Assembly: GCA_035610365.1 (NCBI GenBank)
Contig: CM069432.1
Coordinates: 234,698,104 to 234,762,103 of the forward strand
Length of the DNA: 64,000 nucleotides
Direction of reading: 5' to 3'
From: Aquatica leii
Taxonomy: Eukaryota > Arthropoda > Insecta > Coleoptera > Lampyridae
Part shown: piece by piece, positions 38,300 to 49,597 of the stretch
Position numbering within the stretch: the stretch's first letter is position 1
Layout of the letters: every line of letters starts with the position of its first letter
Position numbers and translations under genes: made by a program
The notes under the pieces: generated by a model
Database searches by the model: none
What the model was told of the DNA's origin: nothing
Seen by the model: the letters and a program-made list of their open reading frames with translations, nothing else

Positions 38300-39275
38300 A
38301 AACATTGTAAAAGTTTTTATTTGGTTTTTGTCTGTCGGTTGATTGACTGTATTATTTGATTTTTTTGCACAAATTTATCATGTATCAGTAAATTTTGAGT
38401 AGCATTTGTATTTATATCTTTAATCGCAGTTATTGATATTTTTACATAATATTCTAAAAATATTTCAGTATCTCGTAACTTGTAGCGCTGTATTATCATT
38501 CGTCTTATAAACATTCGCGCTATTTTTTTTCTGGTATTTGTCATTTTATTTTGTTACGAGGATTATCTCTTAATTTAAATAGTGACGACTAGCCCTTTTA
38601 TTGAGTGATTGGGTTGTAAGCTTCGTGTTGCTAAATTATAAAAAAAAAGTTCACAAAGCCGCCAAAACGATAAAATATTAATATAAGACACACGGTTTAA
38701 ATCTGCTCAAAGCTGTAAAAGAACAAACGACAAAACAGTTGTAAGAACGAGTATATTTATTTTATGATTCACATAAAAGTTCGTAGAGAGGAGAAGATAA
38801 ATTTACCTAGGTGAGATCAAACGCTAGAACATAGATCAATATCACAGACATTAGTGGTAGGAGTAAGCCCCCTTCGATTGGACAACAGGTCGTACAACAA
38901 ATTAAACTGGTCGGTCTATTTTTTACATTTCGAAACGAAATGAATTTACATTTGTAAATTATAATACAAATATACAAATCTTGAACATTCAGAGAATCCG
39001 AGCGCACCGTTTAATAATATGTTACACACAAAAGAAAGTTTTGTAATTAATTAATTGCTACGACAAACTACTACGTACGTTCAGTCGTAAGTACAACCGA
39101 CTGACAACGTTGATACAGCACCCACCCAAAATTTACTAAAATTAACTGAAATCTAACAAATACGTACATACGGTGTTATCACAATTAAAACCCATTTGAT
39201 TCATACAACCTAAAGCACGTATTAAACCAGAAATATCACTGCGTTACACGAGGGAACTTTCTTGAAAAAATGCTG
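38300..39275. other. AT-rich DNA, no supported gene
   Basis: Open stretches on the minus strand at 38317-38544 and 38807-39007 have no recognised features. Confidence 0.5.
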
Positions 39276-39279
39276 TATA

Positions 39280-39650
39280 AACTAACCTTCATGATTTCTC
39301 TACTATGTAAACGATGCATCTGAAGCAAATAGGTTTTTTTTCTTGAAATCGAGATTAAAGTGTCAGCCGTATACTTTAAAAATCCAATGTCTCATACTAT
39401 ATCATTGAGTTCAAGTTGAGTAAATTTATGTTGCATGAAAATACTATCCGGTTGATAACATTCATCCTTCGTAACCTCGAGAATATCTGCTTCACTAGAA
39501 AAAGATGTAATTCTTATAACTTCTGGTGAAGGCTTTACAGGCACATCAGGTCTATGCGGAACCGGTTTTAAATCTGATGAGTATTTAATGTCTTTTTTTT
39601 CACTAAATTGTAACATAGATACACAAAATTAATATTCAGCATGACACATG
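39280..39650 (-). pseudogene. Fragment of insect transposon-associated protein (LNDLVRDL-type)
   Basis: The minus strand at 39616-39392 is open for 74 codons: a Pro-rich stretch (PVPHRPDVPVKPSPEV), a Ser-rich acidic stretch (TSFSSEADILEVT), then FTQLELNDIV, followed across a stop by DIGFLKYTADTLIS. This order matches a common but unnamed insect protein with FTQxELNDLVRDLxLxK. Such proteins are multi-copy in many hemipterans, so I treat it as repeat-derived. Its catalytic or binding role is unknown to me. Confidence 0.4.
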
Positions 39651-39685
39651 GTCTCACGCCACGCCATAGGAATAGCAGATGGAAA

Positions 39686-39694
39686 GCATGTAAG
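39686..39694. repeat. PLE2 target-site duplication, left
   Basis: GCATGTAAG, repeated at 42013-42021; with one more base (A) before it the match is ten bases. Confidence 0.6.
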
Positions 39695-39695
39695 A

Positions 39696-39752
39696 TAATG
39701 TAATAGCGAAGGCTTCCACGGCCGGAATCTATAATAACATTAGAATGTCTTC
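39696..39752. repeat. PLE2 direct repeat, left copy (pseudo-LTR edge)
   Basis: 57 bp beginning TAATGTAATAGCGAAGGC, repeated in the same orientation at 41671-41727 with three mismatches. Penelope-like elements often carry such partial long direct repeats. Confidence 0.8.
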
Positions 39753-40015
39753 CGGGTTTGGACCGTGTCATAGTTGCAACCGAAGCTGCCAACGTTTCGC
39801 CCACTTTCGTAAGGGGGTTCATCAGAGCGTAAGATAAATCGCAAAACTCAAACAAGCAATCGAAATCTAACTAAGAACTTCTCAAAAGTTAGGTTATCCA
39901 CTTGTGAAACAAGCCATAACCTAAACTCTGAAAAGGTAAGAAAGAAAACGATAATCTGAAAAAGCAAACGAAAATCTAACAAAGAACCACTACCGAGTTA
40001 GGCAATCAACTTGTG
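39729..40015 (-). repeat. PLE2 inverted arm, left copy
   Basis: About 287 bp, reverse complement of 41728-42012 with a few differences. The minus strand at 39791-39825 carries CTGATGA, a CCC/GGG hairpin and GAAACG, the hammerhead-like core. Confidence 0.85.
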
Positions 40016-40049
40016 AACCAAGACAGATTCTAAACTCCGTAGAAGTGAC

Positions 40050-40286
40050 TTAAGAAGAAATAGTCTCCGTATTTAAAGGAAAAGGATCGTCACGGGTGGT
40101 TAAGCTCGACCCTGATTGGGTTACGGTTACTAGGGGGCGTGTTTTTGATAAATGACTAATAACCGGGAACCAAAGAGGGGATAGTTCGAAACCATGATCG
40201 CGATTGAAGTTATTGGGGTGTTTGATGATTTCTATGCTTTCTCGGAATTTCCTGTTGAAAAAGAATGGAGATTTGGCAATCAACAA
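40050..40286 (-). pseudogene. PLE2 C-terminal coding tail after the deletion
   Basis: The minus strand reads RESIEIIKHPNNFNRDHG, then PLWFPVISHLSKTR, nearly identical to the end of the PLE1 protein (REAIEIIKHPNNFNRD). In PLE1 more than 200 codons, including the GIY-YIG domain, separate this tail from the LPFLDV block; here the two nearly touch. Confidence 0.7.
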
Positions 40287-41584
40287 AACTGACGAGTCAA
40301 CAGAACGTCAAGAAATGGAAGAGAACCATTACTCTCGATTTCCATAGTAAATTTGATATCTAAGTGTTGATTGTTAAGATGATCAAGAAACTTAGACAAT
40401 TCAAGATTACCATGAGACCAAACAATAAACGTGTCGTCAACATATCTAAACCACACTTTAGGTTTTAATATTGATGATTCCAAAGCAACCGTTTCAAAGG
40501 ATTCCATAAAAATGTTAGCTTCAACAGGTGATAGAGGAGAATCCATAGCAGCACCAGAAAATTGTTCGTAAAACTTGTTATCAAATTGGAAGTAAGTAGA
40601 TGATAGACACTTTTTAATAAGAGGAACCAAACTCAAGTCCTTGCCATGTTGAGACAGAATCTGTTTGATGATAATAAGCGAATCCTTAATAGGAACTTTA
40701 GTAAAAAGTGAAGTAACATCAAAGCTCACGAGAAGATCTTGGGGTTCAAGTTTTATAGTTTCTAGACGTTGAATAAAATGCTGAGAGTTGAGGATGTGAG
40801 AAGAGATTTTACCTGTAAACTCGCAAAGAATGTTGGACAAGAACTTGGCTAGCTTGTAGGTAGGAGATTGGATAGTACTAACGATAGGTCGAAAAGGAAT
40901 ACCTTGTTTATGAATTTTGGGAAGTCCGTATAGACGAGGTGGTTTAGAATCTGATGGGGTAAGTCGACGTTTAGTTTCAGGAGGTAGATTGGAAGATTTG
41001 ATGATTTGGCTAACCTCACGTTCAATCCTCGAAGTAAGGTTATGGGTTAGAAGAACGTAAGTTTCCTCAGACAAAATAGAATTGATTTTCGTAACATAAT
41101 CAATTTGGTTCAAAACTACAGTGGCGTTGCCTTTGTCGGCTGGAAGAACAATAATATCAGGGTTCCTACGAAGACTTTTTAGAGCTGACTCTTCCGACTT
41201 AGAAATGTTGGATTTAGGAATTTTAGATGATTCAAGGATTTTGCCAGCGTTAATACGAATGGGATCTGAGATGTGGCGAGGAAGATGTCTTATAGAAGAC
41301 TCAACGGCACATAGAATATCTTCTTTAGGAATACGTTTGGGAGCAACCTCAAAATTCAAACCCTTAGAGAGTACCAATACCTGTTCTGAAATGAGAACCA
41401 AACTAGATAAATTGACAACCGTTTTTACTGAGTTAGTAGTAGATGAAACTTTACGATTCTTGGATTCCAATAATTGAAACTTTTTGAGATGACCTTCAGT
41501 GGTTAGTCGTAGAGTGGTATCAGACTGCTGGTAAGTAATGTTGTCGAAGAGTTTCCAATCATCCGGGGATAGAGTGTTGGCCAA
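40280..41584 (-). pseudogene. PLE2 reverse transcriptase, endonuclease deleted
   Basis: An open 434-codon frame. It starts with a longer N-terminal region than PLE1 (SKGLNFEVAPKRIP near residues 73-86, IVLPADKGNATVVL near 145-158). RT signatures follow: RLYGLPKIHK at 217-226, SFDVTSLF (Asp289), GAAMDSPLSP at 344-353, YVDD at 381-384, and LPFLDV close to the end. The frame then breaks off after a short tail, and the GIY-YIG domain present in PLE1 is missing. The B-box has Asp where PLE1 has Gly (GVAMGSP), a likely damaging change. Apart from these, the RT frame is long and unbroken, so the copy is fairly young. It probably cannot mobilise itself without the endonuclease. Confidence 0.85.
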
Positions 41585-41670
41585 CTCAAGATGAAGATAA
41601 AAGAGTTGTTTCGAAATGGTGTCTAACTCTCGCCTAGTTCTAGAAGAAATATTCTCCTCGTAGAGATTGT

Positions 41671-41727
41671 TAATGTAATAGCGAAGGCTTCCAGGGCCGG
41701 AATCTATACTAACATTAGAATATCTTC
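41671..41727. repeat. PLE2 direct repeat, right copy
   Basis: Matches 39696-39752 in the same orientation with three mismatches; it ends exactly where the inverted arm begins. Confidence 0.8.
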
Positions 41728-42012
41728 ACAAGTTGATTACCTAACTCGGTAGTGGTTCTTTGTTAGATTTGCGTTTGCTTTTTCAGGTTATCGTTTTCTT
41801 TCTTACCTTTTCAGAGTTTAGGTTATGGCTTGTTTCACAAGTGGATAACCTAACTTTTGAGAAGTTCTAAGTTAGATTTCGATTGCTTGTTTGAGTTTTG
41901 CGATTTATCTTACGCCCTGATGAAGCCCCTTACAAAAGTGGGCGAAACGTTGGCAGCTTCGGTTGCAACTATGACACGGTCCAAACCCGGAAGACATTCT
42001 AATGTTAGTATA
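41728..42012 (+). repeat. PLE2 inverted arm, right copy
   Basis: Reverse complement of 39729-40015. The hammerhead-like core is on the plus strand at 41917-41950 (CTGATGA, GCCC/GGGC hairpin, GAAAC). It is followed by a GCAGC-TTCG-GTTGC hairpin. Confidence 0.85.
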
Positions 42013-42021
42013 GCATGTAAG
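42013..42021. repeat. PLE2 target-site duplication, right
   Basis: GCATGTAAG; partner at 39686-39694. Confidence 0.6.
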
Positions 42022-43238
42022 TTTTTTGTTATACCATTTTCTAAGTTGTTTATCACATGTATTGCATACTTTATGTGGTCCACGATTTATCCTGATCACC
42101 TAGTTTTATGTGAACGTAAGTTGCTCAAAAATAAAACTGGCTTCTTATCCATTCATCTAAAATATAGTAAACCTTCTTTACTTATTACTCACTTGCAACA
42201 CGTATCCAGACTGCTCAGCTCTAATCTATATTTTATATCCCCTCTTGGCTCACTTTAGGGGCATCTACTGACGAAAGCCTATTCTGCCCTCGAACTTTAC
42301 TATTGACTCATCAATACTTTGATTTTTGTTAGACTTGTAACATATTCCTAAAGTTTCTGTGAGTACCTCAAGCAAAAGTGTAATTTTATATAGCTTGTCA
42401 AATCCGGCTTCACCTTTTTTATATTGAACAGAATTATCATTTAGGTGCAACCAACTAAAACGATCACGGGACATCAAAGACGAGATGAAATCATCTCTCA
42501 TTTGTATTTTTGAAGACCGGTAGTCACGTTAGCTAGGTTTTTTGTGAGTCCTATCATTTCTTCGGCGTTGCGTGGTAGAAAACGATCTACAAATTTCTGG
42601 GTACAATACAAATTCGTTTCAAAAACCAGTAGGAGTTTTAAGATTATCACACACACTAGGGCCAGAATCTTCTCTAAAACTGACAGATTTTTGCGCAAAA
42701 CTTTATTGTTGGTTCACACAAACAATTTTTCAACAAAACGTAAACGCGGGACATCATCTTCCTAATTTATGTCATGACTCTGCCTCATGCCTCTAACGTA
42801 ATGGAGTCATTATCAGAAAGGATCAAATAAAAAAAAGCAAATGCATCATCTGAAGTTAGTTTGTTGAAATCTATTTGCTTTTCCATGTTTGTCTAAAAAA
42901 GTGTATTCATATAAAAATACGCGCTGCAGCTTTGCGGTTTCATACGGAACCACACAGTTTTATATAACGGGCTTCTCTTATATTTTTCAAATAAACTCGA
43001 CAAAATAGACAAACTAACAAATATAATGCATTAAAAACTTAGGTTACGTTAACAGCAATGATTCTCGCATCCGGACAGGAACACAGACTATTGCTAGTAC
43101 GCTTGCATTCTGAGAAAATGTGAGCGGGGGGGTCTGTTATAGTTGGTTCCTATGCGTAGTTCCAGCCTGCACACACTGGGCAACTACAGAAAAAATATTT
43201 TATATGTGGTACTTATATGGAACCACATTCTTAAAGGG
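42022..43238 (-). pseudogene. piggyBac-like transposase remnant with one terminal end
   Basis: The right end reads, on the minus strand, TTAA then CCCTTTAAGAATGTGGTTCC (43242 leftward), a piggyBac-type terminus with TTAA target site at 43239-43242. Inside, 42698-42498 contains FETNLYCTQKFVD and an EEMIGLTKNLAN block, then 42501-42265 SLMSRDRFSWLHLNDNS and QSIDESIVKFEGR, a piggyBac signature (MSRxRFxxLxxxLHxND then SxDESMVxFKGR). Further leftward only fragments remain (YKIxIRAEQSGYV near 42225). The catalytic aspartates cannot be placed. PLE2 adjoins it on the left, and the other terminus was not found. It differs in sequence from the copies at 90-800, 15040-15780 and 61259-63636. Confidence 0.65.
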
Positions 43239-43559
43239 TTAATGATAATTCACAAGCACGTCTTCTTAAAGTGTGCTTAAGCAATGTCTGTTTGACTTTA
43301 TTTAAATTAATAGTTCTACACCCTGTTTCATAATAAAAAAATTGTCAATTTACTATCGATTAGATTTTACAGAAGACATTTTAAAACATATTTGAATTTG
43401 TAAATTGAAAAACGAAAAAATTAGACTAAAATGACCTTTAAATTTAAAGCTGGTTATGAAACCGACCCAAGAAAGGTCCGGAATTTTGTGACCAAATGCG
43501 GTAACTACTCAGAGGTACTAACTGGTTACAATTTCAAAGAAAAGAAATAATTTACTTTA

Positions 43560-44345
43560 GTAAGGTAAAAGGTAGGAAGACCTGGGTGGCCATGGTATTA
43601 ACATTGGTTTCTTCAAATCGGTTCATAGAGTGTGCTAATATGTGGGGTGGACATTATCGTGCTAGAATACTAGGTTTTCCAACTACTGAAGGACTGAAAG
43701 AATATATGGTTCTACCACCTTGTTAACACCGGGAGTTCATATTACTTCGGACTTACCCCCCATAGGCTATAGCATCTTATACCATAATCTTTACAGTATG
43801 GAGCACATGCCGCTCAACAAAAAATTTAACATTGCACCGTTCCCCACGCCTTTGTCCAATTCTCATAGGACCGTCCCGTCATGCATCCCCAAACAGCATC
43901 CGAATTCATCACTGCCATTCCAAATTCCAGTGGAGTCGCAACCTACACTTCAAACGTTGATGTCGGTGTTGAGCTATCAATAGTAGTACAAGATGTGATC
44001 GATAGGATTGCAATCCGAAACTTCTGATTCGACGGTAAACTGTTTGAAGGCTTACGAACGATCTTCCTAACCATTGATCAGCGATTAATTTGGTACTGAA
44101 GAAATCGTTTTTTATTGCCGTAAGTCGAAGGTGGCAGTTCTGCACCTTATTTGTTTGCCTCCGTCCTGCAGTTCCTTATCTACGACGATTCTGACCTTTC
44201 TTAATCCATACTTAATAACAACGCATGACAGTAGATTGGTTTTGATTAAGACGATTTGCAATTTCCTTATACGAAAAATTACTTTTACGTGAGCCGACAT
44301 TCTGATTTTTGTAGAATTCGCCTAATTGGCGGTAATTTCACGCTG
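43560..44345 (-). pseudogene. Tc1-like transposase relic, copy 2
   Basis: The minus strand starts near 44300 with MSAHVKVIF, then at 44145-43909 a 78-codon open stretch with HLRLTAIKNDFFSTKLIADQ and TVYRRIRSFGLQSYRSHLV, the paired helix-turn-helix region of a Tc1-type transposase. Further leftward are GQRRGERCNV (about 43840), KIMVxDAIAYGG (about 43785-43750), which fits the second part of the catalytic core (IMVWGAI), and a degraded third region. Tc1 transposases cut and paste with a TA target. Frameshifts and stops are present. Same family as the fragment at 37938-38290, opposite orientation. Confidence 0.65.
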
Positions 44346-44349
44346 TTGC

Positions 44350-46700
44350 ATAATCACACTATCAAAACACGTTAAACAAAAGAACCACAAAAAATAACAA
44401 TATTAATATTAAGAAAGAGTCGCACGAAATACACCCGATAATGAAGTAGTAGGAACAAAAAAAAAACGTCAGATATGCCATTACAACGTGATCCATTTGA
44501 ATAAAATTTTAATCATTTAAAACCTGTGAGTAGCTAAACTTTTCTGTCAAGTTTGGTCACAAAATTCTTACTTCTTTTTGGTGTTGCAATTTTAATGTCA
44601 CAGAGTATCTTATTTTTTAAGGTAAAGTTACGTTTCAAACTTGAATTTAAAGTCTGGCTAATTTGTTATGCAAGTGACTTTTAGATTTGTTTGAGAACCT
44701 TAGACGCACGTGCAACAAATTTTGTGTTATTCAAACTGTTGATTACTGGTGCACTTTAGATAGATGATTTTTTACGGTTTCATTAAATAACGATTTGTAA
44801 TAATTTTGAATTTTATCTGACGTTATATTTGGTTTTCTGATTAATCTTTATTCAATTTGTTTGTCATATATTCTTAAAAAAATTGAGTGGTTTTATCAAT
44901 TCATTCTCACCGATTACATATACAATAGCAATGCGATTTTAGTGTCATCTTGCTTATTACATTTACAGAAAGTTACTATAAGTATGCTAAATTACTGTGG
45001 TTACTTTGGCCAGTTGGTTGAAAATAGCATTTTTGTCTTTCTTATTTTTAAGTGTTATAAAAGTATTAAATCTTACTAAATATAAAAAGTTGCACATTTA
45101 TATTAAACTTGATAAGATCCTATAAAATAGAGTAAACGCTACTAACTATATTTAAAATATTGTTTCTTACCACTAAAACCTAAAATTAATTTAGAAAATA
45201 ACTTACATCGAATTACAATGGCTTTAAGTAAACTAAGTATTAATTGTTTATGTTTTATAGTATTACCTTTCACTCAAATTAAGTTTTAAGTAATTGTATA
45301 TCCTATAGATTAGTCTGCAACTATTAATTTACTAAAATTAAGGTAAAAAAATTCCTTGTCTTTGTTTTTGTAAGATTAAATTTAAAAAAACTTTGCACTC
45401 AATCTATACTAATAAATACGAGTTCAAACTAATAGCGTTTTTATAAAAAAACAAAATATTTTATATAATTAAAGAATGTACAGTCAGCTACTTAACGTTT
45501 CTTAATTACTAATGTAAAAATTATGGTTGCAGAAAAGCAATATAAAAAAATATAAGATATTTCAATAATAAAATTAAATTAGTTTTGTTTTATTACAAGA
45601 CAAATTATGTCAATTTTTAAAGAATATTAATTTATTGATTTTGTGAATGAATAGAACTTTATGAAGTATGTGGTAACTTGTAATTGTTAAAGGTGTCTTT
45701 TATTTCGATTTATTTGGAAAGAATATTTTGTTTAAAGTAAATATATTTCAAGTTTGTTATCAAATAGTAATATCTACGATTTTGTATAGATCAATGACTA
45801 TGAGGACAGTATAATAAATAAACGACTAGAACCCTTTTAACAAAATTGAAGTATCTTCTTCAATAGGTAAATTTTAATGTGAAAAGTATGCTACATTAGT
45901 AATTGTTGGAAAGTTTGTTTAGGACTGTTTAAATATGATTTATGTCAATTTAAATTGACGGTCAACTGATTTTGTATTCACCAGAATCTAAAAGTTAGTT
46001 TGGAAATGATGAATAATTTTTAGGGTATTTTAACTTCTGTATACATAACTCAGTTTTTTTGTTATTGGTGATGTTTAATGAAAAAGTACTAAAATTATCT
46101 TTTTTAGCAATGGAATGTATGTAAGTGTTGAGTAACAATACATATATTATTAATTTATTTAATAATTTTGCTACCTTAAAATTAGATTAATTTTAAGTTT
46201 AAACTTTAGCAAGTAATCATATTTAAATATGTTCGTATTAATTCAATTATGATTTAATTATAAGTTAATACGTACTTACTCTCCAGTTATTGCCAAACCT
46301 AATATATTTTGCATAGCAATACAAGAATAATAATCGAATTGTTTTACTAGCGTAGGATCCGACCGTTATTAGATTTGTATTCCCTCGCATTCGGATTATA
46401 CAGTATTACGTGTAAACCAATATTCGCACGAGTATTTCATAACTGCACTTGCACAAAGTAGAAAACTGTTATATATAAATATTTTTAAAACTAATAGTAC
46501 AATATATAAATAAAAACTATTGAAATATTTGTAGATAAAGACAAACAAGCGAATGTCTGAACAAATTAAAGCTAATATTACAGATGTTTTTTGCATAACA
46601 AAAAAATTTGTATTTTTCTAAATATATAAATCTAAAAACTGTTTTTCTTAAATAATTATTTTGGTAAATAATCGTTTCTGATTTCTTTTCATTTCATTAT
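44350..46700. other. AT-rich DNA, no supported gene
   Basis: The open stretches 44861-45079 and 46396-46596 are hydrophobic through T-richness and carry no signature. Nothing recognised. Confidence 0.5.
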
Positions 46701-46705
46701 GATTA

Positions 46706-46926
46706 TGTAGATCTAAGATTGTTTCTTTTTAACGTGATTTATTTCTATAAAAGAATTAAATTACACGGATGTTCCGAAACCGTAAGAAATAATTACGTAT
46801 AACAAGAATAATAATTATTAATAAATTAAATAAAATTTCATTAAAATAAGACTTGCAGTCTGAAGGTTATATGTTGCTATGCTACAGTCTTTATTATAAA
46901 GATGGAGCAGTGTTTCTACCTTTACA
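46706..46926 (-). repeat. Candidate 3' LTR of gypsy element
   Basis: On the minus strand it starts TGTAAAGGTAGAAACAC directly after a purine-rich tract (complement of 46927-46938, CCTCCCCCTCTC), as expected for a polypurine tract plus LTR start. The other boundary is a guess near a TGTAGATCTAAG at 46706. Confidence 0.5.
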
Positions 46927-46949
46927 CCTCCCCCTCTCAAGACGTTTTA

Positions 46950-47820
46950 TCCAGTGCAAAAGGAAATAACTTGCTGGAATGGAAAAAAATTGAAATCTTT
47001 TTTTCTTCCCACTGGCAACTTCATAAAATGAGGAAGAGTTCCGTCAAACTATAGGAAAAGGTCCAATTCGTACTTGATCTAACTTTCTTCTATTTAATTT
47101 GTTTCCATTGTCTACGTTAAATGTGTGTTGGCACCTATTTTTATCTAATCTTTTCTTATTTATTTGAAAAATCCTAATAGAGTTTTGATATGCCATTTTA
47201 CGATCTTTTTCGAGAGATGATTCGTTATTTTCTTAAAGAGGCAAAAAAGTAAATATGAAGGTGCAAAGTTTGTAGAACTATGAATTTTGTCATTGTATTC
47301 GCTGACACAATCTTGGGTGACTGTTGACCATCTCAATCGTTTTACAATTGTCTGATTTAATCTTTCATTTAGTCCATTTGATTAAGGGTGATCAATGCAA
47401 GTAAAAACAATCTGTATACCAGTTTTTTCTAAATAATTTTTAAAATCAGTTAAATTTAAAGCAGTATATTGATCAGTTTGATAAAATCTTGATTATTTTG
47501 TTCCTTAGTTGTAGAAATCCACGCATATCTGGTAAAATGATGTACTAAAATATTCATATATCTTTTTATGGAGCGGATTCCTCCGAAACCACCTACACTG
47601 TCAAGTGACATGATTTGAAACGGTTGGAATGCCGAACCAAATTGCAAAAGCAGACCTATAACACGACTGCTTCTAGCTTTATTTTTAATACAATTAATAC
47701 AATTTAATACAAATACAGCTTTATCCAAACATCTAAAATAATAATGAGGTCTTATTGTAGCTATCATAGTGTTTATGAACAAGGTCAATAATCTCATTTC
47801 CAAAACTGGGTGAAACAAAA
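46950..47820 (-). pseudogene. Gypsy integrase relic
   Basis: The open stretch 47818-47456 has a degraded His-Cys region (VLNCINCIKNK) followed by FQIMSLDSVGGFGG with the first core aspartate, then IKRYMNILVHHFTRYAWIST, the usual YIxVxVDHxTRY block. In other frames leftward, TDQYTALN carries the second aspartate (about 47475), NGLNERLNQTI the glutamate (about 47370), and RKLDQVRIGPFPIV (about 47090-47050) the GPF motif. The DDE triad can be traced, but stops and frameshifts disable it. Confidence 0.65.
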
Positions 47821-47867
47821 ACTCTCGACTTCTCCTTTAATTTTTTTAAAAAACCCTTGCTTATACT

Positions 47868-49310
47868 CTATTTTTTTGTAGTTTTTATTTCGAAAAAGAT
47901 GTTCCGACTGATCTCTTGTATAATAGACATATCTATTAAATTAAAAATCTGAATAACATTTTCGTTTTCAAAGTATTCAAGTACCGGGTTCCTAGATAGA
48001 AGGTGGGCAATAATATTGTCTTTTTCTTTTTTATAAATTATATTAAAATCAAACTGGGACAAATAAAGAATTAAGTGACCAAGAATTTTGTCTGTTCTAG
48101 CTTTTGTCTTTAAATTCTCTAATAGTTTATGATCACTACAAACAGTGAAAGAACGATCAATCAAATAATACTGCCAAAATTTTATTTTATCTTTAATAAG
48201 TGTATAATGTCCAATCGTTTTTCAGTATTCGAAAGCTTTCTTAAATAATAAGCTACAAGATGTAATAATCCATCTTCTCTAGGCTGTTTAAGTGTTGCCC
48301 CCATTCCTTTGTAGCTCGCATCTGCCTCGATAAAAACGGGTTTATTAATGTCGTAAATAGCCCAAATAGGCTTAGAACATAGATAATCTTTAATCATATT
48401 AAAAGTGTCTTTACACACATCCGACCACTCGAATTTAACTTCTTTCCTTAACAGTCTGTGAAGAGGTTCTAATTTCTGAGTACTATTTTCTATGTACTTC
48501 AGGTAAAAGTTAATTGAATTATGAATACTACGGACACTAGACTTGTCAGATGGTCTTTAAAATTTTTTAATCGAAACTAAATTTTCTTGGGCTGGCAAAA
48601 CTTTATTCATTGAAATTGTATGACCAAGATATTTAACTGATTCAACTGCAAACAAACACTTGACTAATTTTAATTTGAATCTTTCATTAGTTACTTGTAA
48701 AAAATTTTCTGTGTTGAATATGTTCTTCCCAAGTTTTGGAGAAAATCAAAATATCGTCTATGTAAATAATACAAAAATCATGTAAATTATTTCTCCAATT
48801 TATATTTGACAAAATTCTTTGTAAAGTTGCAGGAGCAGTCTTGAAACCAAAAAGTAAAACTCTGAATATAAATTTTCCATATTTAGTGACAAAAGAAATT
48901 TTTTCACGGTCTTCTAACTTTAGAGTGATGCACCAAAATGCAGAATTAATATCTAAAACTGTAAAGTATTTGCAATTGACAACTTTATCAATAATATCTT
49001 GAATTGGAATGGAATGGAAAACATTCTAGGACCACCTATTTGTTTAGTTTTCTGAAATCAATACATAAACGAGATTTTCTTGCATCATCTTTTTTGTATG
49101 TTAGTGTTACTGGGAAGCAAAATGGGGAGTCAGATTCTTCAATAATTACAGCCCGAAGTAGCTTTTTCACTTGAGTTTTTATTTCCTCGTCATCAGGAAT
49201 AGAACATTTATATGGCCTAGATGTGACGTATTCGTCCCTAATTAGTTTTATCTCGGCTTCTTTTGATTTTACTTTACCGATATCAAATTTATCATTTGCA
49301 AACATGTGTT
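47868..49310 (-). pseudogene. Gypsy reverse transcriptase and RNase H relic
   Basis: 49305-49036 is the RT N-terminal part (RPYKCSIPDDEEIKTQV, then RLCIDFRKLNK). At about 48990-48730 frame-broken pieces give FTVLDINSAFW (A-box), FGFKTAPATLQR (B-box) and YIDDILIFSK (catalytic, about 48772-48741). 48418-48182 holds the tether to RNase H (PVFIEADASYKGMGATL), and 48164-47868 its end (SFTVCSDHKLLENL). The catalytic YIDD and the RNase H Asp (EADAS) are preserved. About seven frame breaks by eye. Confidence 0.7.
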
Positions 49311-49319
49311 TATGTTTTT

Positions 49320-49597
49320 CAATTAAATCTAAAATTGTTTGTTGCTTTTCATAATCTTTGATATGGGATAAGTCAGCTTTAAAATCGCTTGTGTCTAATT
49401 TTCATTAAAATTCACTTCTATATTTTCTAAATTATTATCTAACGTTTGCATCTGATCATTGTTAGACCACTGTTCTTTTAAATCTATAACCTTTTTAGTA
49501 TCAATGCGTTAAAGAATTTTGAAATTTTTATCTTGAATCAACTGAAATTTTTTTGTGCCTCCGTCCGTTTTAACGTATTTTACAAGCAATATAATCG
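49320..49597 (-). other. Gypsy pol upstream region (protease expected)
   Basis: Pieces such as IDTKKVIDLKEQWSN on the minus strand probably belong to the spacer before the RT. The protease motif itself is not seen. Confidence 0.3.

Larger units (their letters stand above)
39695..42012 (-). mobile_element. Penelope-like element PLE2 with inverted 5' cap
   Basis: Bounded by a 9-10 bp duplication. From left to right it has: the 3'-terminal block (39696-40015), the tail of the coding region, the reverse transcriptase frame on the minus strand (41584-40280), a direct repeat of the terminal edge (41671-41727), and an inverted copy of the terminal block (41728-42012). It is the same plan as PLE1 but a different subfamily, since the terminal blocks do not match. 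Confidence 0.75.

Noticed and set aside
41121-41477. 118-codon open stretch on the plus strand
   Set aside because: Antisense shadow of the PLE2 reverse transcriptase frame.
41857-42258. 133-codon plus-strand open stretch
   Set aside because: It runs through the PLE2 inverted arm into the piggyBac relic; the same sequence is read in the other arm at 39568-39855, so it is repeat, not a gene.
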